Assembly: GCF_003207895.1 (NCBI RefSeq) | Contig: NZ_NKUB01000005.1 | Coordinates: forward strand, 108,630 to 172,629 | Origin: Komagataeibacter swingsii | Lineage (GTDB): Bacteria > Pseudomonadota > Alphaproteobacteria > Acetobacterales > Acetobacteraceae | Length of the DNA: 64,000 nt | Direction: 5' to 3' | Part shown: piece after piece, positions 1 to 8,497 of the stretch | Layout: each line of letters begins with the position of its first letter | How positions within the stretch are numbered: the stretch's first letter is position 1 | The notes under the pieces: generated by a model | Told to the model about the DNA's origin: nothing | Databases searched by the model: none | The model's input: the letters and a program-made list of their open reading frames with translations, nothing else | Translations under genes and position numbers: made by a program

Positions 1-1370
1 GGCGTGCGGGGTTGATCGGTGGTCTTGCGGCGCTGTCGGGCATCCTGTTCGGGCTGGATACGGGTGTCATGTCCGGTGCGCTGGACCTGATCTCGCAGGA
101 ATTCATCCTGTCGGATTTCCAGCGCGAATCCATGGTGGGCGTCATGCTGCTGGGTGCGGCGCTTGGCGTGCTGGGCGCGGCATGGCTGTCGCATCGCTGC
201 GGGCGCAAGCGCACGCTGGTGCTGACGGCGGGGCTGTTCGTGATCGGTCCCCTGTTATGCGCCGAATCCACATCCTACCGCACGCTCATGCTGGCGCGGC
301 TGCTGCTGGGGCTGGCGACCGGGGCGACCACGTTCACCACACCGCTTTATATCGCCGAAATTGCCGATTCCGGGCGCCGGGGCGCGATGATATTGGGCTA
401 CCAGCTCATGATCTCGTGCGGGTTGCTTGCGGCGTTCGTGTCCGACGGGCTGTTTTCCTATTTTGGCGGATGGCGGTGGATGCTGGGCGTCGTGGGCTTT
501 CCGGGGCTGGTGTTCATGATGGGGGTGCTGTTCCTGCCACCCAGCCCGCGCTGGCTGCTGGCGCAGGGGCGCGAGCGCGATGCGCGCCGCGTGCTGATCG
601 AACTGCGCGGCCTGCCCCGGCTGGTCATGGCCGAACGCAACGCCATCATGGCCCGCCTGTCCGCGCGGCGGGACGGGATCGGCAGTTTCATGAAGGACCC
701 GAACTGTCGCCGCGCCATGTGGCTGGCGGTGGGGCTGCAGGTGGCGCAGCAGTTTTCGGGCATCAACGCGGTGCTGTATTACGCGCCCTACATCATCGGG
801 TTGGTGGGGTATGGCCATTACGTGCAGGTCTGGGGGCCGGTCGGGATCGGGTTCATCAACCTGCTGTCCACCTGCATCGCCACGACCTGCGTGGACCGGG
901 TCGGGCGCAGGCCGATGCTGATCGGCGGCTTTGCCGTCATGGCGCTGGCCATGGCGGGGCAGGCGGTCATGGTGGCGCACGGCATGCCCCCCGCGCCGGG
1001 GATGCGGCTGCTCATGGGGGCGTGCATGCTGGTGTTCGTCGCGGCGTTCGCGTTTGCGGCGGGACCGCTGACGTGGCTGCTCTGCGCCGAAATCCTGCCG
1101 CTGCGCGGGCGTGAATTCGGCATGGCGTGTTCCACCTGCGCCAACTGGGTCGCCAACATGCTGGTCAGCGCCACGTTCCTGACCGGGCTGGAAATCATGG
1201 GCGCGGACGGGGTGCTGTGGGGGTATGCCGGGCTGAATGCGGTGTTCATGGTCATGGTGGCGCTGCGCGTGCCTGAAACACGTGGCATGACGCTGGAACA
1301 GATCGAGGTGGAACTGATGCGCGGCACCCCGCTGCGGGCGCTGGGCACGCGGATGCATTCGCGGGCGTGA
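1..1370 (+). CDS. MFS sugar porter, 5' end outside window
   Basis: Proton-linked sugar transporter of the MFS sugar porter family in the inner membrane. The frame is already open at base 3 and the first visible residues match the first transmembrane helix of the family (GLDTGVMSGAL), so the true start lies upstream. Family landmarks are present in order: GRRGAM after TM4, PPSPRWLL before the central loop, QQFSGINAVLYYAP in TM7, DRVGRRPM between TM8 and TM9, and the C-terminal PETRGMTLEQIE. At least 455 residues are visible, so only a short N-terminus is missing. The substrate cannot be read from sequence; glucose, galactose and xylose are all possible. It converges on sodB across a shared terminator. 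Confidence 0.85.
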   Translation, partial: RAGLIGGLAALSGILFGLDTGVMSGALDLISQEFILSDFQRESMVGVMLLGAALGVLGAAWLSHRCGRKRTLVLTAGLFVIGPLLCAESTSYRTLMLARLLLGLATGATTFTTPLYIAEIADSGRRGAMILGYQLMISCGLLAAFVSDGLFSYFGGWRWMLGVVGFPGLVFMMGVLFLPPSPRWLLAQGRERDARRVLIELRGLPRLVMAERNAIMARLSARRDGIGSFMKDPNCRRAMWLAVGLQVAQQFSGINAVLYYAPYIIGLVGYGHYVQVWGPVGIGFINLLSTCIATTCVDRVGRRPMLIGGFAVMALAMAGQAVMVAHGMPPAPGMRLLMGACMLVFVAAFAFAAGPLTWLLCAEILPLRGREFGMACSTCANWVANMLVSATFLTGLEIMGADGVLWGYAGLNAVFMVMVALRVPETRGMTLEQIEVELMRGTPLRALGTRMHSRA

Positions 1371-1395
1371 CGGGGACGCCGTGACCTGCTTACGC

Positions 1396-1423
1396 AAAAA
1401 ACCCGGCGCAGGGCCGGGTTTTT
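1396..1423. terminator. Bidirectional rho-independent terminator
   Basis: A 6-bp GC stem (CCCGGC at 1402-1407 and GCCGGG at 1413-1418) with a 5-base loop is flanked by six A on the left and five T on the right. It can therefore end transcription from both the sugar porter gene (+) and sodB (-), which converge here. Confidence 0.85.
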
Positions 1424-1448
1424 CGGTCCGTTACCTGAAAACAGGCAA

Positions 1449-2057
1449 TCAGGCGGACTGGAGCTGGGCTTCGGCGAACTCGTAGTTGGCCAGCTTGTCC
1501 AGGTAGTTGGTGATGTAGTCGGGACGGCGGTTGCGGAAGTCGAGGTAGTAGGAGTGTTCCCACACATCCAGGCCCAGCAGCACCTTGCCCTGGCCTTCGG
1601 CCAGCGGGTTGGAGCCATTGGCGGTCTTGGTCACCTTCAGCTTGCCGTCGGAACCCAGCACCAGCCATGCCCAGCCCGAGCCGAACTGCGATGCGGCGGC
1701 GGCCTTGAAATCGGCCTTGAACTTTTCAATGGTGCCGAAATCCTCGACCAGCTTCCTGGACAGGGCATGGGGGATCTCGCCGCCCTTGGGGGCAAGGTTC
1801 TGCCAGAACAGGATGTGGTTCCAGTGCTGTCCCGCATTGTTGAACACGGGCGCCATGTCGGGCTTGCCCTTGACCATGAGGATGATTTCCTCAAGCGACT
1901 TGCCCTGCAGCTCCGGCTTGGATTCGACAAATCCGTTCAGCGCCGTCACATAGGCCTGATGGTGCTTGTCATGATGCAGTTCCAGCGTTTCCTGGCACAT
2001 GCCACGGTTGGCAAGGGCATTGTAGGCGAAGGGAAGGGACGGCAATTCGAAAGCCAT
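1449..2057 (-). CDS. sodB: Superoxide dismutase [Fe/Mn]
   Basis: Converts superoxide to oxygen and hydrogen peroxide in the cytoplasm. The 202-aa product has the usual family length. The metal ligand contexts are visible: HHDKHHQAY near the N-terminus, NNAGQHWNHILFW in the middle, and DVWEHSYYLDF near the C-terminus. I chose the ATG at 2057, which starts MAFELP and follows AGGAG at 7 bases; two upstream in-frame starts lack family similarity. The motifs favour the iron or cambialistic type, but Fe and Mn forms are not safely separated by eye. It is transcribed away from the next gene, which is divergent. Confidence 0.95.
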   Translation of the reverse strand: MAFELPSLPFAYNALANRGMCQETLELHHDKHHQAYVTALNGFVESKPELQGKSLEEIILMVKGKPDMAPVFNNAGQHWNHILFWQNLAPKGGEIPHALSRKLVEDFGTIEKFKADFKAAAASQFGSGWAWLVLGSDGKLKVTKTANGSNPLAEGQGKVLLGLDVWEHSYYLDFRNRRPDYITNYLDKLANYEFAEAQLQSA

Positions 2058-2108
2058 GAACATTCTCCTGGGAATTGCAAGGAGCGGCATGAAGCCGCCA
2101 TACCAAGA

Positions 2109-2137
2109 TTGCTATGGGTGCGGAGCGGGTGCGTCAA
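2109..2137 (-). promoter_or_regulatory. Candidate sigma-70 promoter of sodB
   Basis: On the minus strand TTGACG (2137-2132) is followed after 17 bases by TAGCAA (2114-2109). The -35 is strong and the -10 is weak. The start point would lie about 45 bases before the sodB ATG. Confidence 0.4.
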
Positions 2138-2186
2138 GTGACGGTCACATGAACACCCCCGCGCCACGCCTTCCGGACCAAACGCC

Positions 2187-3041
2187 ATGACGGGGCGGAT
2201 GGATGCATGCCAGCCGGTGGGCGCAGGGGCCTCATTCCTGCATGGGGCGCGCCGTATCGACCCTGACCGCTTTTTCTGTGCGCTGTTCGTCCCCCCCGCC
2301 GCGCGCATGGCGGCGATGGTGCTGATCGCCTTCAACCATGAATGCACGCGCGCGGTGGCCACACCCGCGTCATGGGCGGTGGCGGGGCCGATGGCGGGGC
2401 TGATCCGGCTACAATGGTGGCGCGACGTGCTGGAAAGCGGTAATGCGCAGCGCCACGATACGGCGGCAGCCCTGCTGGGCCTGATGGCGCAGGGCAGGGT
2501 GCGGCGCGAGACGCTGGAGGGCATTATTACAGCACGCGAATGTGAACTCGATGGCCTGCCTGACCGGGCAGCCTGGCAGGCATCCATGCTGGATGGCGCG
2601 GGCGGCGTGCAGGTCGCCATGGCGCAGGCCGCGGGGTGTGCCGATCCCACGCTGCTGGCGCGCATCCGCCTTATGGGCGGGATTTACGGGGTGGGGGCGC
2701 TGGTGCGCCACCTGCCCGCCGTGCTACGCGCGGGGCGCTGCCCATTGCCCGAGGATGCGCTGGCGGCGGTGGGCCTGACACGCGATGGCCTGCGCACCGG
2801 GCAGGCCACGCCCACCCAGATCGCCACCCTGCGCGACGGCCTGCGCCAGCAGGGACGGGAATGGCTGGACAGGGTGCGTGAGGGACCGCGCCTGCCGCGC
2901 GCGGCCCTTGCCGCCGGGTTGCCGGCTGTCCTCGGCCTGCGTGACATGCGCGGGCATGTGGTGGGGGGCAGGGATGCGTCCCCTCGTGGCGTGGGCGACC
3001 GGCTGGCGGTCATGGGTGCGTTGCTGCGCGGGTGGGTCTAG
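2187..3041 (+). CDS. Squalene/phytoene synthase-like protein (NDUFAF6 type)
   Basis: The 284-aa product carries the fold signature of the squalene/phytoene synthase family: RRIDPDRFFCALF, AARMAAMVLIAFNHECTRA and IRLQWWRDVLE. The aspartate-rich motifs that bind prenyl diphosphate through magnesium are missing: the first reads NHECT, and the second region (GVGALVRHLPAVLRAGRCPLP) has no DxxxD. This is the state of the NDUFAF6-like subgroup, whose mitochondrial member helps complex I assembly. A carotenoid or hopanoid synthase role is therefore unlikely. The start is uncertain: no good ribosome site precedes the ATG at 2187, and the ATG at 2199 is an alternative. It stands alone. Confidence 0.7.
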   Translation: MTGRMDACQPVGAGASFLHGARRIDPDRFFCALFVPPAARMAAMVLIAFNHECTRAVATPASWAVAGPMAGLIRLQWWRDVLESGNAQRHDTAAALLGLMAQGRVRRETLEGIITARECELDGLPDRAAWQASMLDGAGGVQVAMAQAAGCADPTLLARIRLMGGIYGVGALVRHLPAVLRAGRCPLPEDALAAVGLTRDGLRTGQATPTQIATLRDGLRQQGREWLDRVREGPRLPRAALAAGLPAVLGLRDMRGHVVGGRDASPRGVGDRLAVMGALLRGWV

Positions 3042-3070
3042 GGATTTTTTTTAAACATCCTGTTGGCAAG

Positions 3071-3160
3071 ATAATAAAAGTTTTTGGGTGCCGACTTTTT
3101 TGCAGAAAGGCGGCGTTCCCTGAAGCTTTTTGCAAAAAGCTTCACCAAAAACTTTTGTTG
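3071..3160. repeat. Intergenic palindromic repeat, copy A
   Basis: Most complete of three copies in this window. Outer inverted arms of 12 bases (3076-3087 and 3145-3156) enclose a G+C/T/A hairpin (about 3091-3113) and a perfect 22-base palindrome at 3122-3143 (GAAGCTTTTT, GC, AAAAAGCTTC). It fills the gap between two convergent genes. Copy B at 34.65 kb matches the left half; copy C at 63.36 kb matches the right half in reverse orientation. Because every stem ends in a T or A run, it may also serve as a two-way terminator. Confidence 0.8.
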
Positions 3161-3173
3161 ATTTCCAGGGGGT

Positions 3174-4049
3174 TCAGGGCGTGTTGGCCACCATGCTTTC
3201 CATTACGGCGAACAGGGCGGAATAATCCTCGTCCGGGTGGCGGCGGCGCGTCAGCGACAGGCTCTGGGTCGCCGCCGCCATGGCGGGCAGGGGCGCGGTC
3301 TGGCGCGCCGCGTCGGTCATGAGCAGGCGCATGTCCTTCTGCATGAGGCGGGCAGGGAACTGCGGGCTGAAATCCCCCGCCTTCGCCGCCTTCAGCTTGC
3401 GCTTGTGGTGGGGCGAGATCACCGGCACCGCGTCCAGCGCGTCAAACAGCATGTCCCGCTCCAGCCCGGATGCCAGCCCGTAGGTGACGCCCTCCGCCAC
3501 GACCGCAAGGGTTGCCCCCATGATGCCGTTGATGACCAGCTTCAGCTTGGACCCGCTGCCAGCAGGCCCGGCATGGATGGTCAGCCGGCCGATGGCGTCG
3601 AACACGCCCTGCGCGCGGCTGATGTCGGCCGCCGTGCCGCCCGCCAGCACGATCAGGTTGCCTGACTCCGCTTCCGGCGTGCTGCCGGCCACGGGGGCGT
3701 CGATCACGGTGATGTCGCGCGCATGGCCCGCCTGCGCCAGTGCGACGGAGGTTTCGGGGGCGACTGTGCTGGTGTTGACCAGCAGGCCACCGGGCTTCAT
3801 GCCCGCCAGCACGCCGTCGGGGCCGTTCATGGATTTGTCCAGTGCCTCGTCATCCGGCACGCAGGCAATGACGATATTGGCTTCCTGCGCCAGCGCGCGC
3901 GGGGTGGGCAGGAACCGGGTGCTGCCATCGCCCCCCCTGCCCGATGGGGTATAGGCCACGATCCGGTAGCCGGCCTTGACCAGATTGGCCCCCATGCGGG
4001 ACGCCATGGCCCCGAATCCGACAAAGCCGATCAATGGGGTGGTGGACAT
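3174..4049 (-). CDS. NAD(P)-binding 3-hydroxyisobutyrate dehydrogenase family protein
   Basis: A 291-aa beta-hydroxyacid dehydrogenase. The N-terminal Rossmann motif is GFVGFGAMASRMGANL. The substrate-binding signature DAPVAGSTPEAESGNL and the catalytic-lysine block GSGSKLKLVINGIMG follow in the expected order. I chose the ATG at 4049, preceded by AAGGAG at about 8 bases; an open frame upstream adds 36 residues without family similarity. Possible substrates include 3-hydroxyisobutyrate, tartronate semialdehyde and glyoxylate; sequence alone does not decide. It is monocistronic, with repeat copy A just beyond its stop and a divergent phosphate acetyltransferase gene upstream. Confidence 0.85.
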   Translation of the reverse strand: MSTTPLIGFVGFGAMASRMGANLVKAGYRIVAYTPSGRGGDGSTRFLPTPRALAQEANIVIACVPDDEALDKSMNGPDGVLAGMKPGGLLVNTSTVAPETSVALAQAGHARDITVIDAPVAGSTPEAESGNLIVLAGGTAADISRAQGVFDAIGRLTIHAGPAGSGSKLKLVINGIMGATLAVVAEGVTYGLASGLERDMLFDALDAVPVISPHHKRKLKAAKAGDFSPQFPARLMQKDMRLLMTDAARQTAPLPAMAAATQSLSLTRRRHPDEDYSALFAVMESMVANTP

Positions 4050-4232
4050 GCGGGTTCTCCTTGCCTGTTGCGCGATGGCCCGTGGGCCGGTGCGTAAGGT
4101 GGGCAATAGCAGGTGCGACGTCACGCCCCGATGACGCGTGGCGGCCATGCCTCGCACAAAGATGATGGCGGGGGAGGGCAGGGTCCTGTGGCATCAGGTG
4201 CGCATACCCTGTCGCCACGGGAAGGAGACATG

Positions 4233-5183
4233 ATGCGCAGCCTGCGTTTTTTTGATGATCTTGCACGGACCCTTGCCGGCCATCCGCCCATGGCGCTGGG
4301 CGTGGTCTATCCCTGCAGCGTGCCCGCGTTGCAGGCGGCGGCCGAAATCGCGCATGCGGGTCTGGCCACGCCGGTGCTGATCGGCCCCGCGGGACGGATC
4401 GGCCAGATGGCGAAGGATGCCGGCATCACGCTGTCCGGCTGCCGCAATGTGGACGTGCCCACCGATGGCGAAGCCGCGCGCGAAGGCGTGCGCATGGCGC
4501 ATGAAGGCACGGTTGCCGCCCTGATGAAGGGATCGCTGCATTCGCGCATCTTCCTGCATGAACTCGGCCACCATGAAGGCGGCCTGCGCACGACACGGCG
4601 CATGAGCCACGTCTATGTCCTTGACGCGCCACAGGCCCCGCGCGTGCTGCTGGTGACGGACGGGGCGGTGAACATCGCCCCCGACCTCGATGCCCGGCGC
4701 GACATTGTCCAGAACAGCATCGACCTTGGCCACATGCTGGGTATCGTGCGGCCAAGGGTGGCGGTCCTGTCGGCGGTGGAGATGGTCAATCCCGACCTGC
4801 CATCCACGCTGGACGCGGCCATATTGTGCAAGATGGCCGAGCGCGGCCAGATTACCGGCGCGGTGCTGGACGGCCCGCTGGCGCTGGACAACGCCGTAAG
4901 CCCCGAGGCCGCGCGCTGCAAGGGCGTGGTCTCCCCCGTCGCGGGGCAGGCGGACATACTGGTGGTGCCCGACCTTGAAGCCGGGAATATCCTTGCCAAG
5001 CAGATGACCTTCATCGGCCAGGCACGCGCGGCGGGCATCGTCATGGGCATGCGCGTGCCCGTGATCCTGACCAGCCGCGCCGATCCCGTGCCGGTGCGCG
5101 TGCTGTCATGCGTGGTGGCGGCGGTCATGATCCGGCAGGGTTATGGCGGGAATCCGGCGGCCAGCATGGATCAATGCGGATGA
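4233..5183 (+). CDS. pta: Phosphate acetyl/butyryltransferase family protein
   Basis: A 316-aa enzyme of the PTA/PTB family, which exchanges acyl groups between acyl-CoA and phosphate. Family blocks visible are LIGPAGRIGQMAKDAGI, ALMKGSLHSRIFLHELG, VLLVTDGAVNIAPDLDARRDIVQNSI, GPLALDNAVS and PDLEAGNILAKQMTFIGQA. It lacks the N-terminal hydratase-like part of longer annotated versions. AAGGAG lies 5 bases before the ATG at 4233; the overlapping ATG at 4230 is the alternative. No acetate kinase gene follows, unlike the classical pta-ackA pair. In an acetic acid bacterium it could feed acetate or acetyl-phosphate metabolism, but acetyl versus butyryl preference is not established. Confidence 0.8.
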   Translation: MRSLRFFDDLARTLAGHPPMALGVVYPCSVPALQAAAEIAHAGLATPVLIGPAGRIGQMAKDAGITLSGCRNVDVPTDGEAAREGVRMAHEGTVAALMKGSLHSRIFLHELGHHEGGLRTTRRMSHVYVLDAPQAPRVLLVTDGAVNIAPDLDARRDIVQNSIDLGHMLGIVRPRVAVLSAVEMVNPDLPSTLDAAILCKMAERGQITGAVLDGPLALDNAVSPEAARCKGVVSPVAGQADILVVPDLEAGNILAKQMTFIGQARAAGIVMGMRVPVILTSRADPVPVRVLSCVVAAVMIRQGYGGNPAASMDQCG

Positions 5184-5524
5184 CGCTCCCGTGTGATGCG
5201 TGTAAGGAAGGGCGGCCCGCTCGCGCGATGTTGTCCATGCGGGCCGGCAGCGTTTTCCGGCGGCGGGCGCGATGGGAACCGTGGCGTGCGGCCCCGGCGT
5301 GGCGGGACGGGGCGCCGTCCTCGCGCAGAGATGATGCCCCGCCCTGGCGCACATGGTGGCAAGGAAAGGGCTGACGACTGCCCGGCCGGCGGGGCCATGC
5401 CCCGTGTGCCGGTGACTGACATGAACGTGCAATCAGGCCGGGTTCCCCGCGCCGCCGGGTGGCTGCCCGGTCCAGCCGATGAACAGCCACGCAGCGGGTT
5501 TCCGATGCCGATCCGGAGAATGCC
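5184..5524. other. 341-base gap with no recognisable gene
   Basis: This gap lies between the phosphate acetyltransferase gene and mqo. I looked for short genes, RNA genes and riboswitch core motifs and found none that are convincing. Frames that stay open here lack ribosome sites and family similarity. It probably holds the 5' regulatory region of mqo, whose ribosome site GGAGA sits at its right edge. Confidence 0.4.
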
Positions 5525-7021
5525 ATGACCTCGAATCCCTCCCCTGCCGCTTCCACCTATGATGTGGTCCTGATTGGCGGCGGAATCATGAGTGCAACGC
5601 TGGGCGCGATGCTGCGCCAGCTTGAGCCGGGCCTGTCCATTGCCCTGTTCGGGCGGCTGGATGACGTGGCGCTGGAAAGTTCCAATGGCTGGAACAATGC
5701 CGGCACCGGCCATTCCGCCCTGTGCGAACTGAATTACACGCCCCTGCGCCCCGACGGCACGGTGGATATTTCCAAGGCCGTGAACGTCAACGAGGCGTTT
5801 CAGGTTTCACGCCAGTTCTGGTCCTACCTGGTGGAATCGGGGCAGATCGCCTCGCCGCGCGACTTCCTCAACCCCATCCCGCACATGAGCTTCGTCTGGG
5901 GGCCGGAAAATGTCGATTTCCTGCGCAGGCGGCATGCGGCGCTGCAGGAACACCCGCTGTTCGCGGGCATGTCGCTGTCCACCGATGAAGGGCAGTTGCG
6001 CCAGTGGATGCCGCTGGTCATGCAGGACCGCGCGCCGGGGCAGAAGCTTGCGGCCACATGGCACCCGGCGGGCACGGACGTGAATTTCGGCGCGTTGACC
6101 CATCGCCTGATCGACCTGCTACAGGGCAAGCCGGGCTTTGACCTCCACCTCGCGCATGAGGTGGAAGACCTCAAGCCCGCGGGCGGCAACGGGTGGGACG
6201 TGTCCGTCCGCGCCGTGCATGGCGGGGGCGAGCGCAGGGTGCGCGCGAAATTCGTGTTCATCGGCGCGGGCGGCGGCGCGCTGCACCTGCTGCAGAAAAG
6301 CGGCATACCCGAAGCCCGTGGTATTGGCGGTTTCCCCGTCAGCGGCCAGTTCCTGCGCTGCACCAACCCCGAAGTGGTCGGCCAGCACCATGCCAAGGTG
6401 TATGGCAAGGCGTCGGTCGGCGCGCCGCCCATGTCGGTGCCGCATCTGGATACGCGCGTGATCGACGGGCAGCGTGGCCTGCTGTTCGGTCCGTATGCCG
6501 GGTTCTCGACCAAGTTCCTCAAGCAGGGGTCGTGGCTGGACCTGCCGCGTTCCATCCGCATGGACAATATCGGGGCGATGCTGGCGGTGGCGCGCGACAA
6601 CATGCCGCTGACCAAATACCTGATCCAGCAGGTCATGCAGTCCAGCGAGGACCGGCTGAAGGCGCTGCGGGACTTCGTGCCCACCGCGCGCAAGGAGGAC
6701 TGGGAACTGATTACCGCGGGCCAGCGCGTCCAGGTGATTAAGAAGGACGCAAAGCGCGGCGGCGTGCTGCAGTTCGGCACCGAGGTGGTGACCGGGGCCG
6801 ACGGGTCGATCGCGGGCCTGCTGGGGGCGTCGCCGGGTGCTTCCACGGCGGCGCCGATCATGCTGACGGTGCTGGAGCGCTGCTTTGGCGACCGCCTGCC
6901 GCAGTGGGAATCCCGCCTGCGCGAAATGATCCCGTCCTATGGCGTCAAACTGGGGCAGGATGCCGCCCTGTGCGCGCAGGTGCGCGAACGCACGCGCACG
7001 GCATTGCAACTGGACGGCTGA
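5525..7021 (+). CDS. mqo: Malate:quinone oxidoreductase
   Basis: Membrane-associated FAD enzyme that oxidises malate to oxaloacetate and passes electrons to quinone, replacing the NAD enzyme in the citric acid cycle. The 498-aa product begins with the FAD-binding fold [15 protein letters not shown] and carries the family blocks [37 protein letters not shown] and [26 protein letters not shown] precedes the ATG by 4 bases. It is followed by a convergent NYN-domain gene. A malate:quinone route fits acetic acid bacteria, which rely on membrane quinone reductases, though expression cannot be inferred. Confidence 0.95.
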   Translation: MTSNPSPAASTYDVVLIGGGIMSATLGAMLRQLEPGLSIALFGRLDDVALESSNGWNNAGTGHSALCELNYTPLRPDGTVDISKAVNVNEAFQVSRQFWSYLVESGQIASPRDFLNPIPHMSFVWGPENVDFLRRRHAALQEHPLFAGMSLSTDEGQLRQWMPLVMQDRAPGQKLAATWHPAGTDVNFGALTHRLIDLLQGKPGFDLHLAHEVEDLKPAGGNGWDVSVRAVHGGGERRVRAKFVFIGAGGGALHLLQKSGIPEARGIGGFPVSGQFLRCTNPEVVGQHHAKVYGKASVGAPPMSVPHLDTRVIDGQRGLLFGPYAGFSTKFLKQGSWLDLPRSIRMDNIGAMLAVARDNMPLTKYLIQQVMQSSEDRLKALRDFVPTARKEDWELITAGQRVQVIKKDAKRGGVLQFGTEVVTGADGSIAGLLGASPGASTAAPIMLTVLERCFGDRLPQWESRLREMIPSYGVKLGQDAALCAQVRERTRTALQLDG

Positions 7022-7031
7022 CACCCCATGG

Positions 7032-7073
7032 AAAAAACCCCACCCCGCCAGTGTCCGTGGCGGGCGGGGCGGG
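7032..7073 (-). terminator. Rho-independent terminator of the NYN-domain gene
   Basis: On the minus strand a long GC-rich stem (arms near 7073-7059 and 7049-7038, one imperfect pair region, 9-base loop) is followed by six T (complement of 7037-7032). It begins seven bases past the NYN gene stop. The mqo stop lies on the other side. Confidence 0.7.
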
Positions 7074-7079
7074 AAGGGT

Positions 7080-7688
7080 TCAGTCCTCGTCGTGTTCGCT
7101 CATCTGGTCGGCGGGATGGCGCACCGGGGGGGCGGCGCTGCGGGGCGGGCGGTTTTCGATATGGCGACGCATGAAGTGGGTCGCGATATCCGCCAGTTCA
7201 ATGAACTGGTCCGCCTGGCGGCGCAGTTCGTCGCCAATCAGCGGCGGCGAGGTCTTGATCGAGCCGACCACGGTGGTGCGCACGCCCTGGCGCTGCATGG
7301 ATTCCAGCAGGCGGCGGAAATCCGAATCCCCGCTGAACAGGACGGCATGGTCGATGTGCGGGGCCATTTCCATCATGTCCACCGCCAGCTCCACATCCAT
7401 GTTGCCGCGCACGCGGCGGCGGCCGTTATGGTCGATGAACTCGCGCGCGTTCTTGGTGACCAGCGAGTAGCCGTTATAGACAAGCCAGTCGGTCAGGGGC
7501 TTGAGGGGGGAATACTCCTCGGTGTCCAGGACGGCGGAATAATAATAGGCGCGCAGCACATTCGATTTGGAACGGAAAAACTGCAGCAGCTTGCGGTAAT
7601 CGACCTCAAATCCAAGATTGCGGGATGCGGAGTATAGGCTGGTGCCGTCTATAAAAAGACAAAGCCGCTCCTGAGATTGAAAAAACAT
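7080..7688 (-). CDS. NYN domain protein, LabA/DUF88 type
   Basis: A 202-aa protein built almost wholly of a NYN (PIN-like) domain, a fold linked to RNA cleavage. Acidic motifs expected for metal binding are present: CLFIDGTSLY near residue 10, NMDVELAVDMM near residue 95 and LFSGDSDFRRLLE near residue 117. The tail beyond residue 175 is charged and probably disordered. Start chosen at 7688, with AGGGA about 10 bases upstream. It is transcribed divergently from folK across an AT-rich region. The RNA target and biological role are unknown; the active-site acids suggest it is catalytically competent. Confidence 0.8.
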   Translation of the reverse strand: MFFQSQERLCLFIDGTSLYSASRNLGFEVDYRKLLQFFRSKSNVLRAYYYSAVLDTEEYSPLKPLTDWLVYNGYSLVTKNAREFIDHNGRRRVRGNMDVELAVDMMEMAPHIDHAVLFSGDSDFRRLLESMQRQGVRTTVVGSIKTSPPLIGDELRRQADQFIELADIATHFMRRHIENRPPRSAAPPVRHPADQMSEHDED

Positions 7689-7882
7689 TTATGGTCTGTC
7701 CCTGAAACAAAAAAAGTGAATACGTCACAGCCGCGTTAAAATTTGCGTTGCATGTATTCTGCAGCGCAGTGAAAGTTGTCGGGCAGAAATGAACCCTGCA
7801 TATATAGAAGCCGGTTCCTTTCCGGAAGTTCCCTATGCGGGGATTACTAACCGACAGCAACCGTCCGGGACACTGTTTTCAC
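7689..7882. promoter_or_regulatory. Divergent AT-rich promoter region
   Basis: This 194-base gap is clearly richer in A and T than its neighbours and serves both the NYN gene (-) and folK (+). Toward folK, TTGTCG near 7777 is followed about 19 bases later by TATATA near 7802; the spacing is long, so this is only a candidate. Confidence 0.35.
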
Positions 7883-8497
7883 ATGACAATGCTGCAATCT
7901 GCTCCCATTTCTGGCGATATAACAATTGCGGTGGGTGCCAACCTGCCACGTGAAAGTGGTGAAACTGCGGCCGAGACCTGCCAGTGGGCGGTGGGCCAGC
8001 TTGCCTGCCTGCCCGGCCTGTCGGTGGTGGCGGTTTCGCGCTGGTATGAAAGCGCGCCGGTCCCGCCTTCGGGCCAGCCGCCTTACGTAAACGGAGTCGT
8101 GCGGCTGTCGGGGTGGGCGGACCCGGCATGGCTGCTGGCGCGGCTGCATGAAATCGAGGCCGCGGCCGGGCGCAGGCGCACGGTGGCCAACGCCGCCCGC
8201 CCGCTTGACCTGGACATCATCACCATGGGCGACCTTGTGCGCGCCAGCCCCGATCCTGTCGTGCCGCACCCGCGCGCGACCGGGCGGGCCTTCGTGCTGC
8301 TGCCGCTGCGTGATGTCATGCCGGACTGGCGCGACCCGGTGACGGGGTGTTGCATCGACACCTTCCTGCCCGGCGTCGCGGGGCAGGAGATCACGCCCAT
8401 GCCCGCGCGGACTGAATGCTTGCATCAGGACAGGGCTGGGGGTAATAAGGTAAATTCTGATCAACACAACCAATTAATAACCGGAGTTCAGGCCTGA
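7883..8497 (+). CDS. folK: 2-amino-4-hydroxy-6-hydroxymethyldihydropteridine pyrophosphokinase
   Basis: Transfers pyrophosphate from ATP to hydroxymethyl-dihydropterin in folate synthesis. The 204-aa product has the family blocks [40 protein letters not shown] and [15 protein letters not shown]. The ATG at 7883 gives the best N-terminus; an in-frame start at 7835 adds 16 unrelated residues. The last 35 residues are not typical of the family. Its stop overlaps the rpoZ start (TGATG), so the two are probably translationally coupled. Confidence 0.88.
   Translation: MTMLQSAPISGDITIAVGANLPRESGETAAETCQWAVGQLACLPGLSVVAVSRWYESAPVPPSGQPPYVNGVVRLSGWADPAWLLARLHEIEAAAGRRRTVANAARPLDLDIITMGDLVRASPDPVVPHPRATGRAFVLLPLRDVMPDWRDPVTGCCIDTFLPGVAGQEITPMPARTECLHQDRAGGNKVNSDQHNQLITGVQA

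Noticed and set aside
3032..3322. Open frame running through repeat copy A
   Set aside because: It reads through the palindromic repeat and then antisense to the dehydrogenase gene; no protein features.
5184..5524. Possible riboswitch or structured RNA before mqo
   Set aside because: I looked for cobalamin, TPP, FMN, glycine and SAM core motifs and for RNase P-like blocks; only isolated short matches such as GGGAA were found.
5193..5528. A 111-codon frame in the gap before mqo
   Set aside because: Arg/Gly/Pro-rich, no ribosome site, no family resemblance, and it overlaps the mqo start.
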